Source: Lomentospora prolificans | Lineage: Eukaryota > Ascomycota > Sordariomycetes > Microascales > Microascaceae | Direction: 5' to 3' | DNA: 64,000 nucleotides | Assembly: GCA_029532625.1 (NCBI GenBank) | Contig: JARFXM010000010.1 | Location: forward strand, 1 to 64,000 | Part shown: positions 1 to 8,807 of the stretch, piece by piece | How positions within the stretch are numbered: position 1 is the stretch's first letter | Layout: every line of letters starts with the position of its first letter | Program-made: the position numbers and the translations under genes | The notes under the pieces: model-generated | Database searches by the model: none | The model's input: the letters and a program-made list of their open reading frames with translations, nothing else | Told to the model about the DNA's origin: nothing

Positions 1-106
1 CCTAACCCTAACCCTAACCCTAACCCTAACCCTAACCCTAACCCTAACCCTAACCCTAACCCTAACCCTAACCCTAACCCTAACCCTAACCCTAACCCTA
101 ACCCTA

Positions 107-148
<42 letters not shown>

Positions 149-194
149 CCCTAACCCTAACCCTAACCCTAACCCTAACCCTAACCCTAACCCT
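1..194. repeat. Telomeric repeat array (CCCTAA)n
   Basis: The window begins with about 32 head-to-tail copies of CCCTAA, the C-rich strand of the TTAGGG telomere repeat, so this is a left chromosome end. Two units are imperfect: a shortened CTAA unit near 107-110 and a CCCTAAA unit near 125-131. The array stops at CCCT and passes directly into AT-rich DNA at about position 195. Confidence 0.98.
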
Positions 195-479
195 CTAGAG
201 GATTCTTACTATTACTAGCTTCCTCTATTCCTACTTATTTTTACTTTCTTAGCTTATAATTACTATAAAGGTAATTTATAGCTAGTACTAGGTATACTAC
301 TTATTATTATTACTAGTTAGTAATCCTAGGATTACTAGTATCTTATTAGGGTAGTGATCTCTTTTATATAGAGATTATAGAGGACCTATTATAGCTATCT
401 TACTATTAAGATAGCTCTTTTAAGGAGTAGTTTCTTACTTAAGGATAAAGGGTTAAATAAGTAATACTACTACTATTAT

Positions 480-825
480 AGCTTATACTATATCTACTTA
501 CTTACTAGCTGCTAAGCTACTAATAAGTAAGTAGGAGGGTTCTATAATACTATTTATAGATTCAAGATAATTACTAGTTTTATATTAGTTAACCTCTATA
601 TATTCTATTTATATATAGTATAGGTATTCCTTTATAATAGTAAAATAGTCTTATTCTTTCTATCTAGCTTATAGTTCCTTACTTCCTTTATATATTCCTT
701 ACCTTTAACCTTTAGTATTACTTGCTTACTACTAAGGTTCTGCTAGAGCATATTCATGCTTGCTTACATTGGTGTGGCGTGTCATGGAGCACCTCTATGC
801 TTGCTTGCATGATATAGTGTAACAT
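480..825 (+). repeat. Subtelomeric dispersed repeat, copy A (degraded)
   Basis: About 345 bp closely matching 2658-3003 and, less exactly, 3685-3965. Shared landmarks are the inverted word around ACTTACTTACTAGCTGC with AATAAGTAAGTAGGAGG, the phrase AGGTATTCCTTTATAATAG, and the terminal CTTGCTTGCATGATATAGTG followed by TAACA. Differences from the GC-richer copy are mainly C-to-T and G-to-A, as RIP predicts. Confidence 0.75.
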
Positions 826-827
826 CT

Positions 828-914
828 ACCCCCTGCATTATTTTGTAGGGAAACACAGTACTACATGATTTAAATGAACTCTACATAGAGTTCATTATAG
901 AATAGTAGATAGGT
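828..914 (+). repeat. Subtelomeric repeat with 11-bp-arm hairpin, copy 1
   Basis: Contains GGGAAACACAGTACTACATG and an inverted repeat at 873-896, AATGAACTCTA and its exact complement separated by CA. The same segment returns at 2014-2101. The function is unknown; the hairpin may be part of a transposon end. Confidence 0.7.
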
Positions 915-1502
915 TATTATCTTATATAAAGATATAGTCTTTATAGCCTTTAATTATAGTAGTAACTAGCTAGTATTTTTCTACTATAATATCTTATAGT
1001 AGAACCTACTAGTACTACTTAGCTAACTTATAATAGTTATATAAAACTTAATCTACCTAGCCTAGGTCTTTATAATATAGCTTAGCTATATTAATACTTT
1101 ACTTATCTAGTCCTAGGGCTAGGTATCTACTCTACTTTATATAGAATACTAATAACTTTATACTAGTACTTATAACTAGCTTAACTAACTATTCCTAGTA
1201 TATATATAAACTCCTAGATATTTTAGTAATACCTATAGTAACTATAAGTAGTAGGACTATACTACCTAATATATACCTAGTAATAATAACTAGGGAGGTA
1301 ATAATAGAATAGGTAGTAGAGGAAGGGTTAGGATACCTTATATATAAGGTAGATATCCTACTTTTCTAGCTACTAGTTCTTCTAGTAAGAACTCTATTAT
1401 ACTTTAAATATATAAAGCTTAAATACCTAGAATAAACTAACTTAACCTTATATATAAACTTAAACTTAAACTATAAAGTACTATTACTCTTATAGAATAC
1501 TT

Positions 1503-1665
1503 TTATATAAAGGTATACTTATTATAATATTCTTTATAAATAAGGATAACTTTATATAAAGGTATATTTACTATAATATTCTTTTTTAAAGAAGGATAAC
1601 CTTATATAAAGGTATACTTACTATAATATTCTTTTTAAAGAAGTATAGCTTTATATAAAAGTATA
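1503..1665 (+). repeat. 49-50 bp tandem repeat, about 3.3 copies
   Basis: Units beginning TTATATAAAGGTATA start at 1503, 1552, 1602 and 1651, giving periods of 49, 50 and 49 bp. Each contains ATAATATTCTTT. The last unit is truncated after GTATAGAATAC. Confidence 0.8.
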
Positions 1666-2013
1666 GAATACTAACCCTAAATTCTTACTCTAATAGTATA
1701 TCCTAACTATAGACTAAATTAGATTATATAGTACCCTTAACCTAATAATAGGAATATATATAGTGAAAATTTATATTTATATAGCCTATAGCTTATATAG
1801 TAACCTAACTTTATCTTAACTAGCTATTTAAAATCTAGGGTTAAAATTTCTAGTAACTTTAATTTACTATTATTAATTTAATATAGATTATATAAAAGTA
1901 ATACTTAACTATTAAATCCTTTAAGAAATCTAGTTTATTCTTATATAGGTCTTAAAATAGTATATATATAAAAAATATAGAGTTTATTTTACTATATAAA
2001 AATAAATAAACTC

Positions 2014-2101
2014 TACCCCCTATATTATTTTATAGGGAAACACAGTACTATATGATTTAAATGAACTCTATGTAGAGTTTATTATAGAATAGTAGATAGG
2101 G
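2014..2101 (+). repeat. Subtelomeric repeat with hairpin, copy 2
   Basis: Second copy of the 828-914 segment. Differences are mostly C-to-T or G-to-A (CATTATTTTG to TATTATTTTA, CTACATAGAGTTC to CTATGTAGAGTTT), so one arm of the hairpin now carries a mismatch. Confidence 0.7.
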
Positions 2102-2369
2102 TTAAAGTAAGCCTATTATTATAATTCTATTCTACTTATATATTCTATTTCATTCAATTTTTATATTTTATTTATTATTCTATTCTATTTATTATTAGGT
2201 TAATTATTTAATATATTATAGTCTTATTAGAGAAGGCTCAAGTAATAATCTATAGTATATTAAACCTTAAATAATAAAGAGGGAAGATCTCAGTTAAGGG
2301 TCTTATAAGAGCTACCTATCCCTCTTATAGAGTTCTACCCCTATATAAGTAGTTACTACTAGTAGGGAT

Positions 2370-2432
2370 GTGGTTACTACTCTTAGGGGTATGGTTATTG
2401 CTCTTAGGGGTATGGTCACTGCTCTTAGGGGT
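2370..2432 (+). repeat. 21-bp tandem repeat, 3 copies
   Basis: Three consecutive 21-bp units at 2370, 2391 and 2412, each ending CTCTTAGGGGT or ACTCTTAGGGGT and beginning with a variant of ATGGTTATTG. The differences between units are transitions. Confidence 0.8.
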
Positions 2433-2657
2433 TTAGCCCTACTAGACTATACTAGTATACTAGTTTGTTTAGAGTTGCTAAATTATACCTATCTATTAAT
2501 CTATTCAGTACTACTACTTATACTAGGATGCTAGTTCATATAGTACTACCTAGCTAAGGGCAGCAGCTAGGCTGGTGCTTGGTGTGGTCATGTGCAGCTA
2601 GGTCTGGCTCTTAGCCATACCTTCCTCCTGGGTTAAGACCCTTATATACTACTACTA

Positions 2658-3003
2658 TTATAGCTTATACTATATCTACTTACTTACTAGCTACTAAGCT
2701 ACTAATAAGTAAGTAGGAGGATTCTATAATACTATTTATAGATTTAATATAATTACTAGTTTATATAAGTTCACCTCTATATAGTTAGTTAGTATATAGG
2801 TAGGTATTCTCTTGTAATAGTAAAATAGTCTTCTTCTTTCTATCTAGTTTATAGTTCCTAGCTTCCTTTATATATTCCTTACCTAACCCTTAATATAACT
2901 TACTTACTTACTAAGGATTAGCTGGGCTTATTTATGCTTGCTTATATAGCTTAGTGTGTCATTTGGGTATTTCTATGCTTGCTCCTATGATATGGTGTAA
3001 CAA
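2658..3003 (+). repeat. Subtelomeric dispersed repeat, copy B (degraded)
   Basis: A second direct copy of the 480-825 repeat, with the same order of landmarks and the same terminal CATGCTTGC-like and GATATGGTGTAACA words. It is similarly depleted of CA/TG. Confidence 0.75.
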
Positions 3004-3224
3004 TAGGTTAGTAATATAGGACTTAATTATATAAGATATATATAAAGATAGAAGATAAGGGAGAAAGGAAGAAGTAAATAGAATAGAAGTTAATATAACT
3101 TTAAGGTTATTTTAAATCCATTAGATATAAAGTATATAAGTAAGGTAGAGTAAATAAGTAAGGTAAGTAAAGGATTAGGGTTAGGAAAAGCTTAAATATA
3201 AGGAATATATAAAAAAAGTAAGGA

Positions 3225-3420
3225 ACTCTAATATAGAAAGAAAGAATAAGACTATTTTCCTACTATAAGAGACTACCTACCTATATACTAATAGCCTATA
3301 TAGAGGTAAACTTATATAAAAATAATAACTATAATAAAAATATAAATAGTATTATAGAACCCCTTACTAGCTTATTTACTAGTAGCCTAGTAGTTAGTAA
3401 GTAAGGGGTTCTATTAGTAA
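3225..3420 (-). repeat. Subtelomeric dispersed repeat, inverted copy
   Basis: Reads as the reverse complement of part of the 480-825 repeat: AAGGAACTCTAATATAG near 3228, then GACTATTTTCCTACTATAAG, and AGTATTATAGAACCCCTTAC near 3343. It is therefore in opposite orientation to copies A-C and heavily AT-shifted. Confidence 0.65.
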
Positions 3421-3639
3421 GTAGGGTTATATAGAATAAATATATAAAAAATAAGAAATAAAAGTAAAAAAGAAAAGAAAAGTAAAATAAGATAAGAAAA
3501 GATAAAGAGTATAGATAAATAGATAAAGTATTTTTTATAAGAAATAAGTTATATAATAAGAATTTTATTTTATTTTATTACCCTTTTTATCATTATTTTA
3601 TTAGAATAAATATAAGGTTATATAAGAAATTAAAGGTAA

Positions 3640-4482
3640 TGTTATGCCAACTAATTGATGGTATTGATTATATGGCGTGTCCGCTTGCTTGCTAACTGCT
3701 GAGCTGTTAGCAAGGAAGTAGAGGGGGTTCTATGACACTATTCACAGATTCGAGATGATCGCTGGTTTCATGTTGGTTAACCTCTGTATATTCTGTTCAT
3801 ATGTAGTGTAGGTATTCCTTTGTAATAGTAATATAGTCTTGTTCTTTTTATCTAGTTTGTGGTTCCTAGCTTCCTTTATATATTCCTTGCCTGACCCTTG
3901 ACATCACTTGCTTGCTTGCTGAGGATCAGCCAGGCTTATTCATGCTTGCTTACATGTGATGTTCCAACACTTCTAATAGGGTTAGTTACCTTAAGGTTAG
4001 AATAGTCAGGCCTATTAGTAGATAAGTAAGGTAATCAGATAGTAATAATAAGGGTTTATAATATATATTTAAGTATAGTTTATAAAGTAACTTGAATTAA
4101 CTACTATAGAATTAAAGAATAACTAGAATATATAATAGTAATAACTATGACTTATATAGACTTTATCCCCCTTAGGACTATAGGCCCTAAAGGTATAGTC
4201 CTCCTATAGACTATACTTACCTCTAATATAGTCCCTTATAGACTATATGTACCCCTAGTATAGTCCCCTCATAGACTACTTATGTTCTAAGTATAGTCCC
4301 CTGCTAATTAGTCCAGGTTATACTGCCTAATCTTAGTCTTTCTGGGTTGCGCTGGAGTTTACCCTTTTTCTGCCATGCTTGTCCGCCCGGCCTGCATAAG
4401 AGGCCAGATTGGCCCGTGACATTACATGGCTTGGTGTGTCATTTAGGCATTTCCATGCTTGCTACTATGATATGGCGTAACA
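3640..4482. mobile_element. Possible transposon or LTR unit bounded by 10-bp inverted ends
   Basis: TGTTATGCCA (3640-3649) and TGGCGTAACA (4473-4482) are inverted repeats with one C/T mismatch, giving an 843-bp unit starting TG and ending CA. The copies at 825 and 3003 end in the same TGTAACA word, so the right end recurs. No clear target-site duplication is visible and no coding capacity was seen. A solo LTR or a non-autonomous element are both possible. Confidence 0.35.
3685..3965 (+). repeat. Subtelomeric dispersed repeat, copy C (least mutated)
   Basis: The same element as copies A and B but with normal CA/TG content (GCTGAGCTGTTAGCAAGGAAG where the others have GCTAAGCTACTAATAAGTAAG). 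It therefore approximates the ancestral sequence. It lies inside a unit whose ends, TGTTATGCCA at 3640 and TGGCGTAACA at 4473, are near-perfect inverted repeats. Confidence 0.7.
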
Positions 4483-4485
4483 ATT

Positions 4486-4695
4486 AGGGTTATTTTATAG
4501 GAAGTTATTTTATAGAAATAACCCCTATTATTCTAGTCTTATATAGGGTCTTAGCAGTTGTTCTAGTAGAATGACCTAAGACTAGCAGTTAGGGTTATTT
4601 TATAGGAAGTTATTTTATAGAAATAACCCCTATTATTCTAGTCTTATATAGGGTCTTGGCAGTTATTCTGGCAGAATGACCTAAGACTGGCAGTC
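4486..4695 (+). repeat. 105-bp tandem duplication
   Basis: The unit starting AGGGTTATTTTATAGGAAG at 4486 repeats at 4591 with a 105-bp period. Differences between the units are nearly all transitions (for example AGCAG/GGCAG, TAGTAG/TGGCAG), with the second unit less degraded. This fits RIP acting on a fresh duplication. Confidence 0.85.
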
Positions 4696-4800
4696 AGGTG
4701 AACTTATATGAACCAGTGACCATACTGAATCTATGAATAGTATTATAGAACCATCACTGACTTACTTGCTAGCAGCTTGGCAGCTAGTAGGTAGGCGGCA
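4695..4800 (-). repeat. Subtelomeric dispersed repeat, second inverted copy
   Basis: GTGAACTTATATGAACCAG, GAATCTATGAATAGTATTAT and the following segment to about 4795 read as the reverse complement of the dispersed repeat near its TTAACCTCTG and GATTCGAGATGATC words. The inverted copy abuts the 105-bp duplication and is the last repeat before the first gene. Confidence 0.6.
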
Positions 4801-4965
4801 CGGCCTAGCTGTAACATATTATATCTACAGGTAATTAGTACCTGTCAATCTTTATATACTCGTGTTAATGCCAGATCATTTAGACCCAGCTTAGTCTCTA
4901 AGTATGAAATGCTAGATTCTCGTGATATATATATAAAGAATTTTAACTAAAACCTTTTTGTTAAC

Positions 4966-6342
4966 TTATGATAAGCAACATGTACCATTCATGTCAGAAC
5001 TACGCCCGCCAGCAACCATTTTCTGGAAAAGCGGATGGTAATCTCGGCACAAATCAAGTTCCATCATAGTGTACCTGTACGGGTCCTCAGCGTAGTGTTT
5101 ATTGTAGTCTCCCACCATATTCAAGCCTGGAATCGCGGGGATCCAATCCTCCCGGAGCATCTCATCTGGGTCTCCATACTTAGACGCTATCTCGCGAACC
5201 TTGGGATCATCGAGCGCTTTTAGACGTCCGTGCTCAATGACCATGATGTCCTCGCCGTTGACGTCCTCTGCCACATATGTAGGGAAGTACAAGTGTACGT
5301 GCCAGTGCCCGACGAGCTTTCCAGCCTTGGCATCAGCGCGCTCGGTATCAGCGGAAATGATGGTGCCGAACCCAATGTGTATGATACCAGCACGCATGCG
5401 TTCGTACAGGCCGCAGTTGAACCCGTTGGCGTAGTTCTCGCGGGGCCGATGGATCTTGGGCGAGGTGCCAATGGAGGCCTCCCACCACTGCATGATGCCG
5501 GGCGAGTTGAAGCCCGAGTACTGCGTGTCGCCCGTTTTCTTAGCGAGGAGACGCAGTTTCTCACCAAAGATGCCACCGCCCTTGATTTCCGTGATGACGG
5601 AGTTCTTAATGGTCATTTCTATGCGTGGGAAGGGTGCGATGTGGTTCATTGTACCCTTGATGACACCCTCTCCGTCCTCCTGGGGGACCATGAAAGGTGG
5701 TCTTCCCCAGATGTGGCCCGGTAGGTATGTCTCACCATAGGGTACGTTGGCAGAGTAGTGCTTCTCCACGTAGTCCCGGCGGTACACCTCCCTATTGTCG
5801 TTCCAGTAGGCGTCGTGGTTTGTGTAACGTAAATCCGTGCCTTCGGGGTCGGTAATGTGCACACGCTTGCAAGCTCGGATTCTTTTCCACACCCACTCGT
5901 CGATGGCCACGAGGACCTCGGCAGGCAGTTGGTGGGCCTGGGAGACGACGGCTTCCGGGACGATGAACGGCATCCGCTGGATCTTGATCTTGCGCTCGCG
6001 CAGGATAGGGCCGCCGTAGCCTTGGATGACTTTGTCCCATTTGCCCTCTCTGTCCATGACTTCCCACGAGTCGATCCACTCGGCGAGCTCCTTGGTGCGG
6101 AATAAGTAATATTCTGCCTCATCGTGGCCCTGCCATTGGGGCGGTGGACCCTTTTCTTGGATTTCGATATGGAAGTCCGTTTCGTACTTTTCCATGATTC
6201 TTCGGACAGCATCAATCACCATTGGATGGTGCCAATTGGACATTTTGATGAGGACCTTTTCACCCTTCCTCAAATCCCATGCAGGCCACACCCTAAGAAA
6301 AGTGCGATGCGACGGGTGTCGTCCAGGTAGGCAATAATGCAT
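4966..6342 (-). CDS. M29 aminopeptidase / 2,5-dihydroxypyridine dioxygenase-like metalloprotein
   Basis: Predicted 458-residue, intronless protein. The N-terminal DLRKGEKVLI (about 23-32) resembles the opening strand of M29/NicX-type proteins. Further matches are WEASIGTSP (about 288-296), HIGFG (322-326) and HWHVHLYFPT (346-355), then an acidic stretch around ED-NGED. These follow the family order Glu, His, His-x-Asp/His for metal ligands. In the family, NicX opens 2,5-dihydroxypyridine with Fe(II), while M29 members are aminopeptidases; the sequence does not decide between them. No signal peptide is apparent. It lies head-to-head with a regulator gene. The first residues are uncertain: 6248-6326 also reads well as a regulator exon on the other strand, so the true start may differ or use another exon. 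Confidence 0.55.
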   Translation of the reverse strand: MHYCLPGRHPSHRTFLRVWPAWDLRKGEKVLIKMSNWHHPMVIDAVRRIMEKYETDFHIEIQEKGPPPQWQGHDEAEYYLFRTKELAEWIDSWEVMDREGKWDKVIQGYGGPILRERKIKIQRMPFIVPEAVVSQAHQLPAEVLVAIDEWVWKRIRACKRVHITDPEGTDLRYTNHDAYWNDNREVYRRDYVEKHYSANVPYGETYLPGHIWGRPPFMVPQEDGEGVIKGTMNHIAPFPRIEMTIKNSVITEIKGGGIFGEKLRLLAKKTGDTQYSGFNSPGIMQWWEASIGTSPKIHRPRENYANGFNCGLYERMRAGIIHIGFGTIISADTERADAKAGKLVGHWHVHLYFPTYVAEDVNGEDIMVIEHGRLKALDDPKVREIASKYGDPDEMLREDWIPAIPGLNMVGDYNKHYAEDPYRYTMMELDLCRDYHPLFQKMVAGGRSSDMNGTCCLS

Positions 6343-8209
6343 GCTGCTCTGGCTGAGGTCGCTAACTTGTTACTGCTAAGCCTGTCGCGCCTGCACTCGC
6401 CGCAACGACACATGCAGGTATACCATGTCACTGGCCCCGTGGGATCGGCGGCGACAAATTTACGTCCAAGACTTAGAGAGAAAGGTTCGCCTACTCGAGA
6501 GCACGCAACTGCCCCCTCCGAGTCCTACCGAGTCGGCGGGACGTGATGCTACCGCGAGACCCCACACGGGTGAAGACCGGTCTCCTTCCATGTTCGACCA
6601 TGACTGGCAGGGAAACACAGAGTCGCAAGTAGCCCCGGATTGTCCTCCGCAGCTAACGGGAGCCGTCCACCTCGGCCAATCCTCGACTGGCGTTTTCATC
6701 CGAGAACTCCAAAACTCAATCACGCAGCCGCCGCCTCGACCCACGCGCCGTATCACGCTGGAGGACCTCGCTGTCCACACACCGATCGGCAACCGGGTAT
6801 CTTCCGACTACGTCCTTCCTCCAAGGCGGGATGCGGACGATCTACTAGACATCTACTGGAACGTCCACTACCCGGTCTATCCCGCTATCAGCTGGGATGG
6901 GTTCTTGGCGGACCTGAATGCTGTTTATGACGGTTCCGTCCCAGAAAATAAGTCCCGAATGACGCACTGCCTAGCCAATTTAGTTTTTGCTTTGGCAGAA
7001 CGGAGTACGCTTCGAGACACGCAGCGTAGCGCTGGCCCAGATTACTTTGAGCGAGCGAAGAGGCTACTGCAGTTCGACATCTTCGGCGACATATCATTCC
7101 AAGTCATCCAAGCCCTAATCCTCTGCGCGCAATATCTTCAAAGCGCCGAGAAACCACGGCAATGCTGGGTGATGGTTGGGCTTGCCATACGGGCGGCTCA
7201 GTCGATCGGTCTCCATATTGCTGAAACTATCAAGAATATCCAGCCGGAGCGCGACCAGTGCCTCGCAGCTATTGTCTGGAGCTGCCTCGTCACTATCGAC
7301 AGGACATTATCCATGACTTTGGGGAGATCTCCAACCTTGTCTCTATCCGCAGCCAGAGTTGTAGGGTTATCCAATCGGGATCTAATCTCGGATTGCAATT
7401 CTCTGGGAATACCTAGCTTCTTTACTCACTCGTATCGACTGTTTGATATTCTGCACGAGATATTGACATCTATTTATGGCGAAGGAACCAAGGTAACCCT
7501 GGGGTTAGAGGTTCTTGGACACACTTCAAGGCTAGAGCGGGAATTAGATCGTTGGACACGAGAGCTGCCAGATGACTTGAGGTTACCGCCTGGCAATGTC
7601 TCTCTTAGCCAGGCCCACTTTCTTCGGCAGCGATACCTTCAGGTGCTCATGATCCTCCTTCGACCTGGCCTGTCTGCCATCATAAAATCGACAGCGGTTC
7701 TAGAATGGGACCTAGAAGAGGCAACGACATGGTACTGCGCTGCTCGCTGTATCGAAGCTGCAACAGATATGGCAGACCTTGCTATCCTTCAGTCGCAGTC
7801 GGACGCGCAAGGAATCTCAGTAGCGCCTTGGTGGTACAATGTACAATTCTGCTATAACGCGGGGGCGTCCCTTCTAGCGGCTCGCCTGAGCAACAAGATC
7901 GTGGAAAAGCTGGGTGCGCAAGGGCTCGATGACAGTCTAGAAAAGTGTCTCAGGACCCTGAAATCCTACGGTTCGCTCTGCCCAACCGCTTCAAGGTGTC
8001 TATCGGCATTCTCTTCAGTAGCTGAGAAGGCAGGCTACACACTACCATACACAAATGCCGAACTGTGTGAAGCCCAGTTTGATTTTGGCTCCGTGGATTT
8101 GGCCAATTTTGAAGGCTTTCCGACGGAAGACAACTGGAGCCTGAACTGGACCAGCACGTCCACCACAATTTTCGACCAATTTGGGCTCTTGGACGATTTG
8201 ATGAACTAA
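6248..8209 (+). CDS. Fungal Zn-cluster transcription factor (variant or truncated zinc cluster)
   Basis: Predicted join 6248-6326 and 6381-8209, 635 residues. The 54-nt intron (6327-6380) has GTAGGC, branch GCTAAC and CTAAG. Splicing restores RKVRCDGCRPACRAC and then NDTC, cysteines 3 to 6 of a Zn2Cys6 cluster at canonical spacing. A coiled-coil linker IYVQDLERKVRLLE follows. A fungal-specific transcription factor domain is seen from about YWNVHYPVYP, through LAIRAAQSIGLH, to IDRTLSMTLGR. The first CxxC is absent: His-x2-His (HAGH) sits at the matching positions. Exon 1 is antisense to the N-terminal codons of the neighbouring metalloprotein, so either the genes overlap or a rearrangement cut one of them. 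It may control the adjacent metalloprotein and the MFS carrier. Confidence 0.8.
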
Positions 8210-8807
8210 CATTCGTATTACCGGGTCGACTAACCGTCGAAAATCGAATAATAAGGCACGGTCTCCGGCTGCCTCGCCAGCTCACGACTCCGAATATTCT
8301 GTCTTACACGGCTAGATCCCGGATCTCTGGAGGAATATAACAATGCTTTGTCACTGAATTAATGGGTAAAGTACTGTTTCTTTCATCTATACGGCTTCTT
8401 TAACTGTGAGCTCATCCGTGAAGAAGACGTGCCTGGTTGCGGAGGTTCAAGTTCTGCGGAAGGTCCTCCGAGCTGGCGACTGGCATCAGTCCAATCTACA
8501 AAAAGCGCCAAGACAGTCATCCGATGAAGTTCAGTTTTGTCGAAGTGACAAATGACGTCTTTTAATAGCTTCCCCCGCATTCCGCTTTGACGGTGCTGTT
8601 GCAAAATAGGGTCGGAAAGTCCTCCGAGGCCTTTTTTAGCGCCATCCATCATCACTACCGATCCCCGCAATCCGCATGAAGCGAACCGCAGACCTGGATT
8701 CTGTTGATAAAAGGAAACCGGGCTCTCCGCAAAATGCAACGGGATTAAAGAAGACCTTGATTCAACTTCGTATTTCCCAAGAAGCCGTGTCAAAATTGTG
8801 CATCACC
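8210..8807. other. Intergenic region between the regulator and the MFS gene
   Basis: About 600 bp with no convincing gene. It holds the 3' flank of the regulator and the promoter of the transporter. The open frames seen on both strands have no recognisable motif. Confidence 0.6.

Larger units (their letters stand above)
195..4965. repeat. RIP-degraded subtelomeric repeat region
   Basis: This gene-free stretch is very AT-rich and made largely of TA, CTA and TTA words. CA and TG dinucleotides are nearly missing across long runs (for example 195-735), the pattern left by CpA-to-TpA RIP on both strands. Islands of normal composition that keep CA/TG lie around 735-860, 2565-2640, 3640-3965 and 4325-4480. 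The region holds several repeat families, listed separately. No open reading frame longer than 60 codons is present before 4966. Confidence 0.85.

Noticed and set aside
1..4965. CRISPR-like array or origin in the repeat region
   Set aside because: The tandem units are contiguous with no unique spacers, and the organism is eukaryotic.
5230..5724. Long plus-strand open frame of 164 codons
   Set aside because: It lies wholly inside the minus-strand metalloprotein gene and has no motif; a codon-bias shadow.
8383..8793. 136-codon minus-strand frame
   Set aside because: Lies in the promoter of the MFS gene with no recognisable content.
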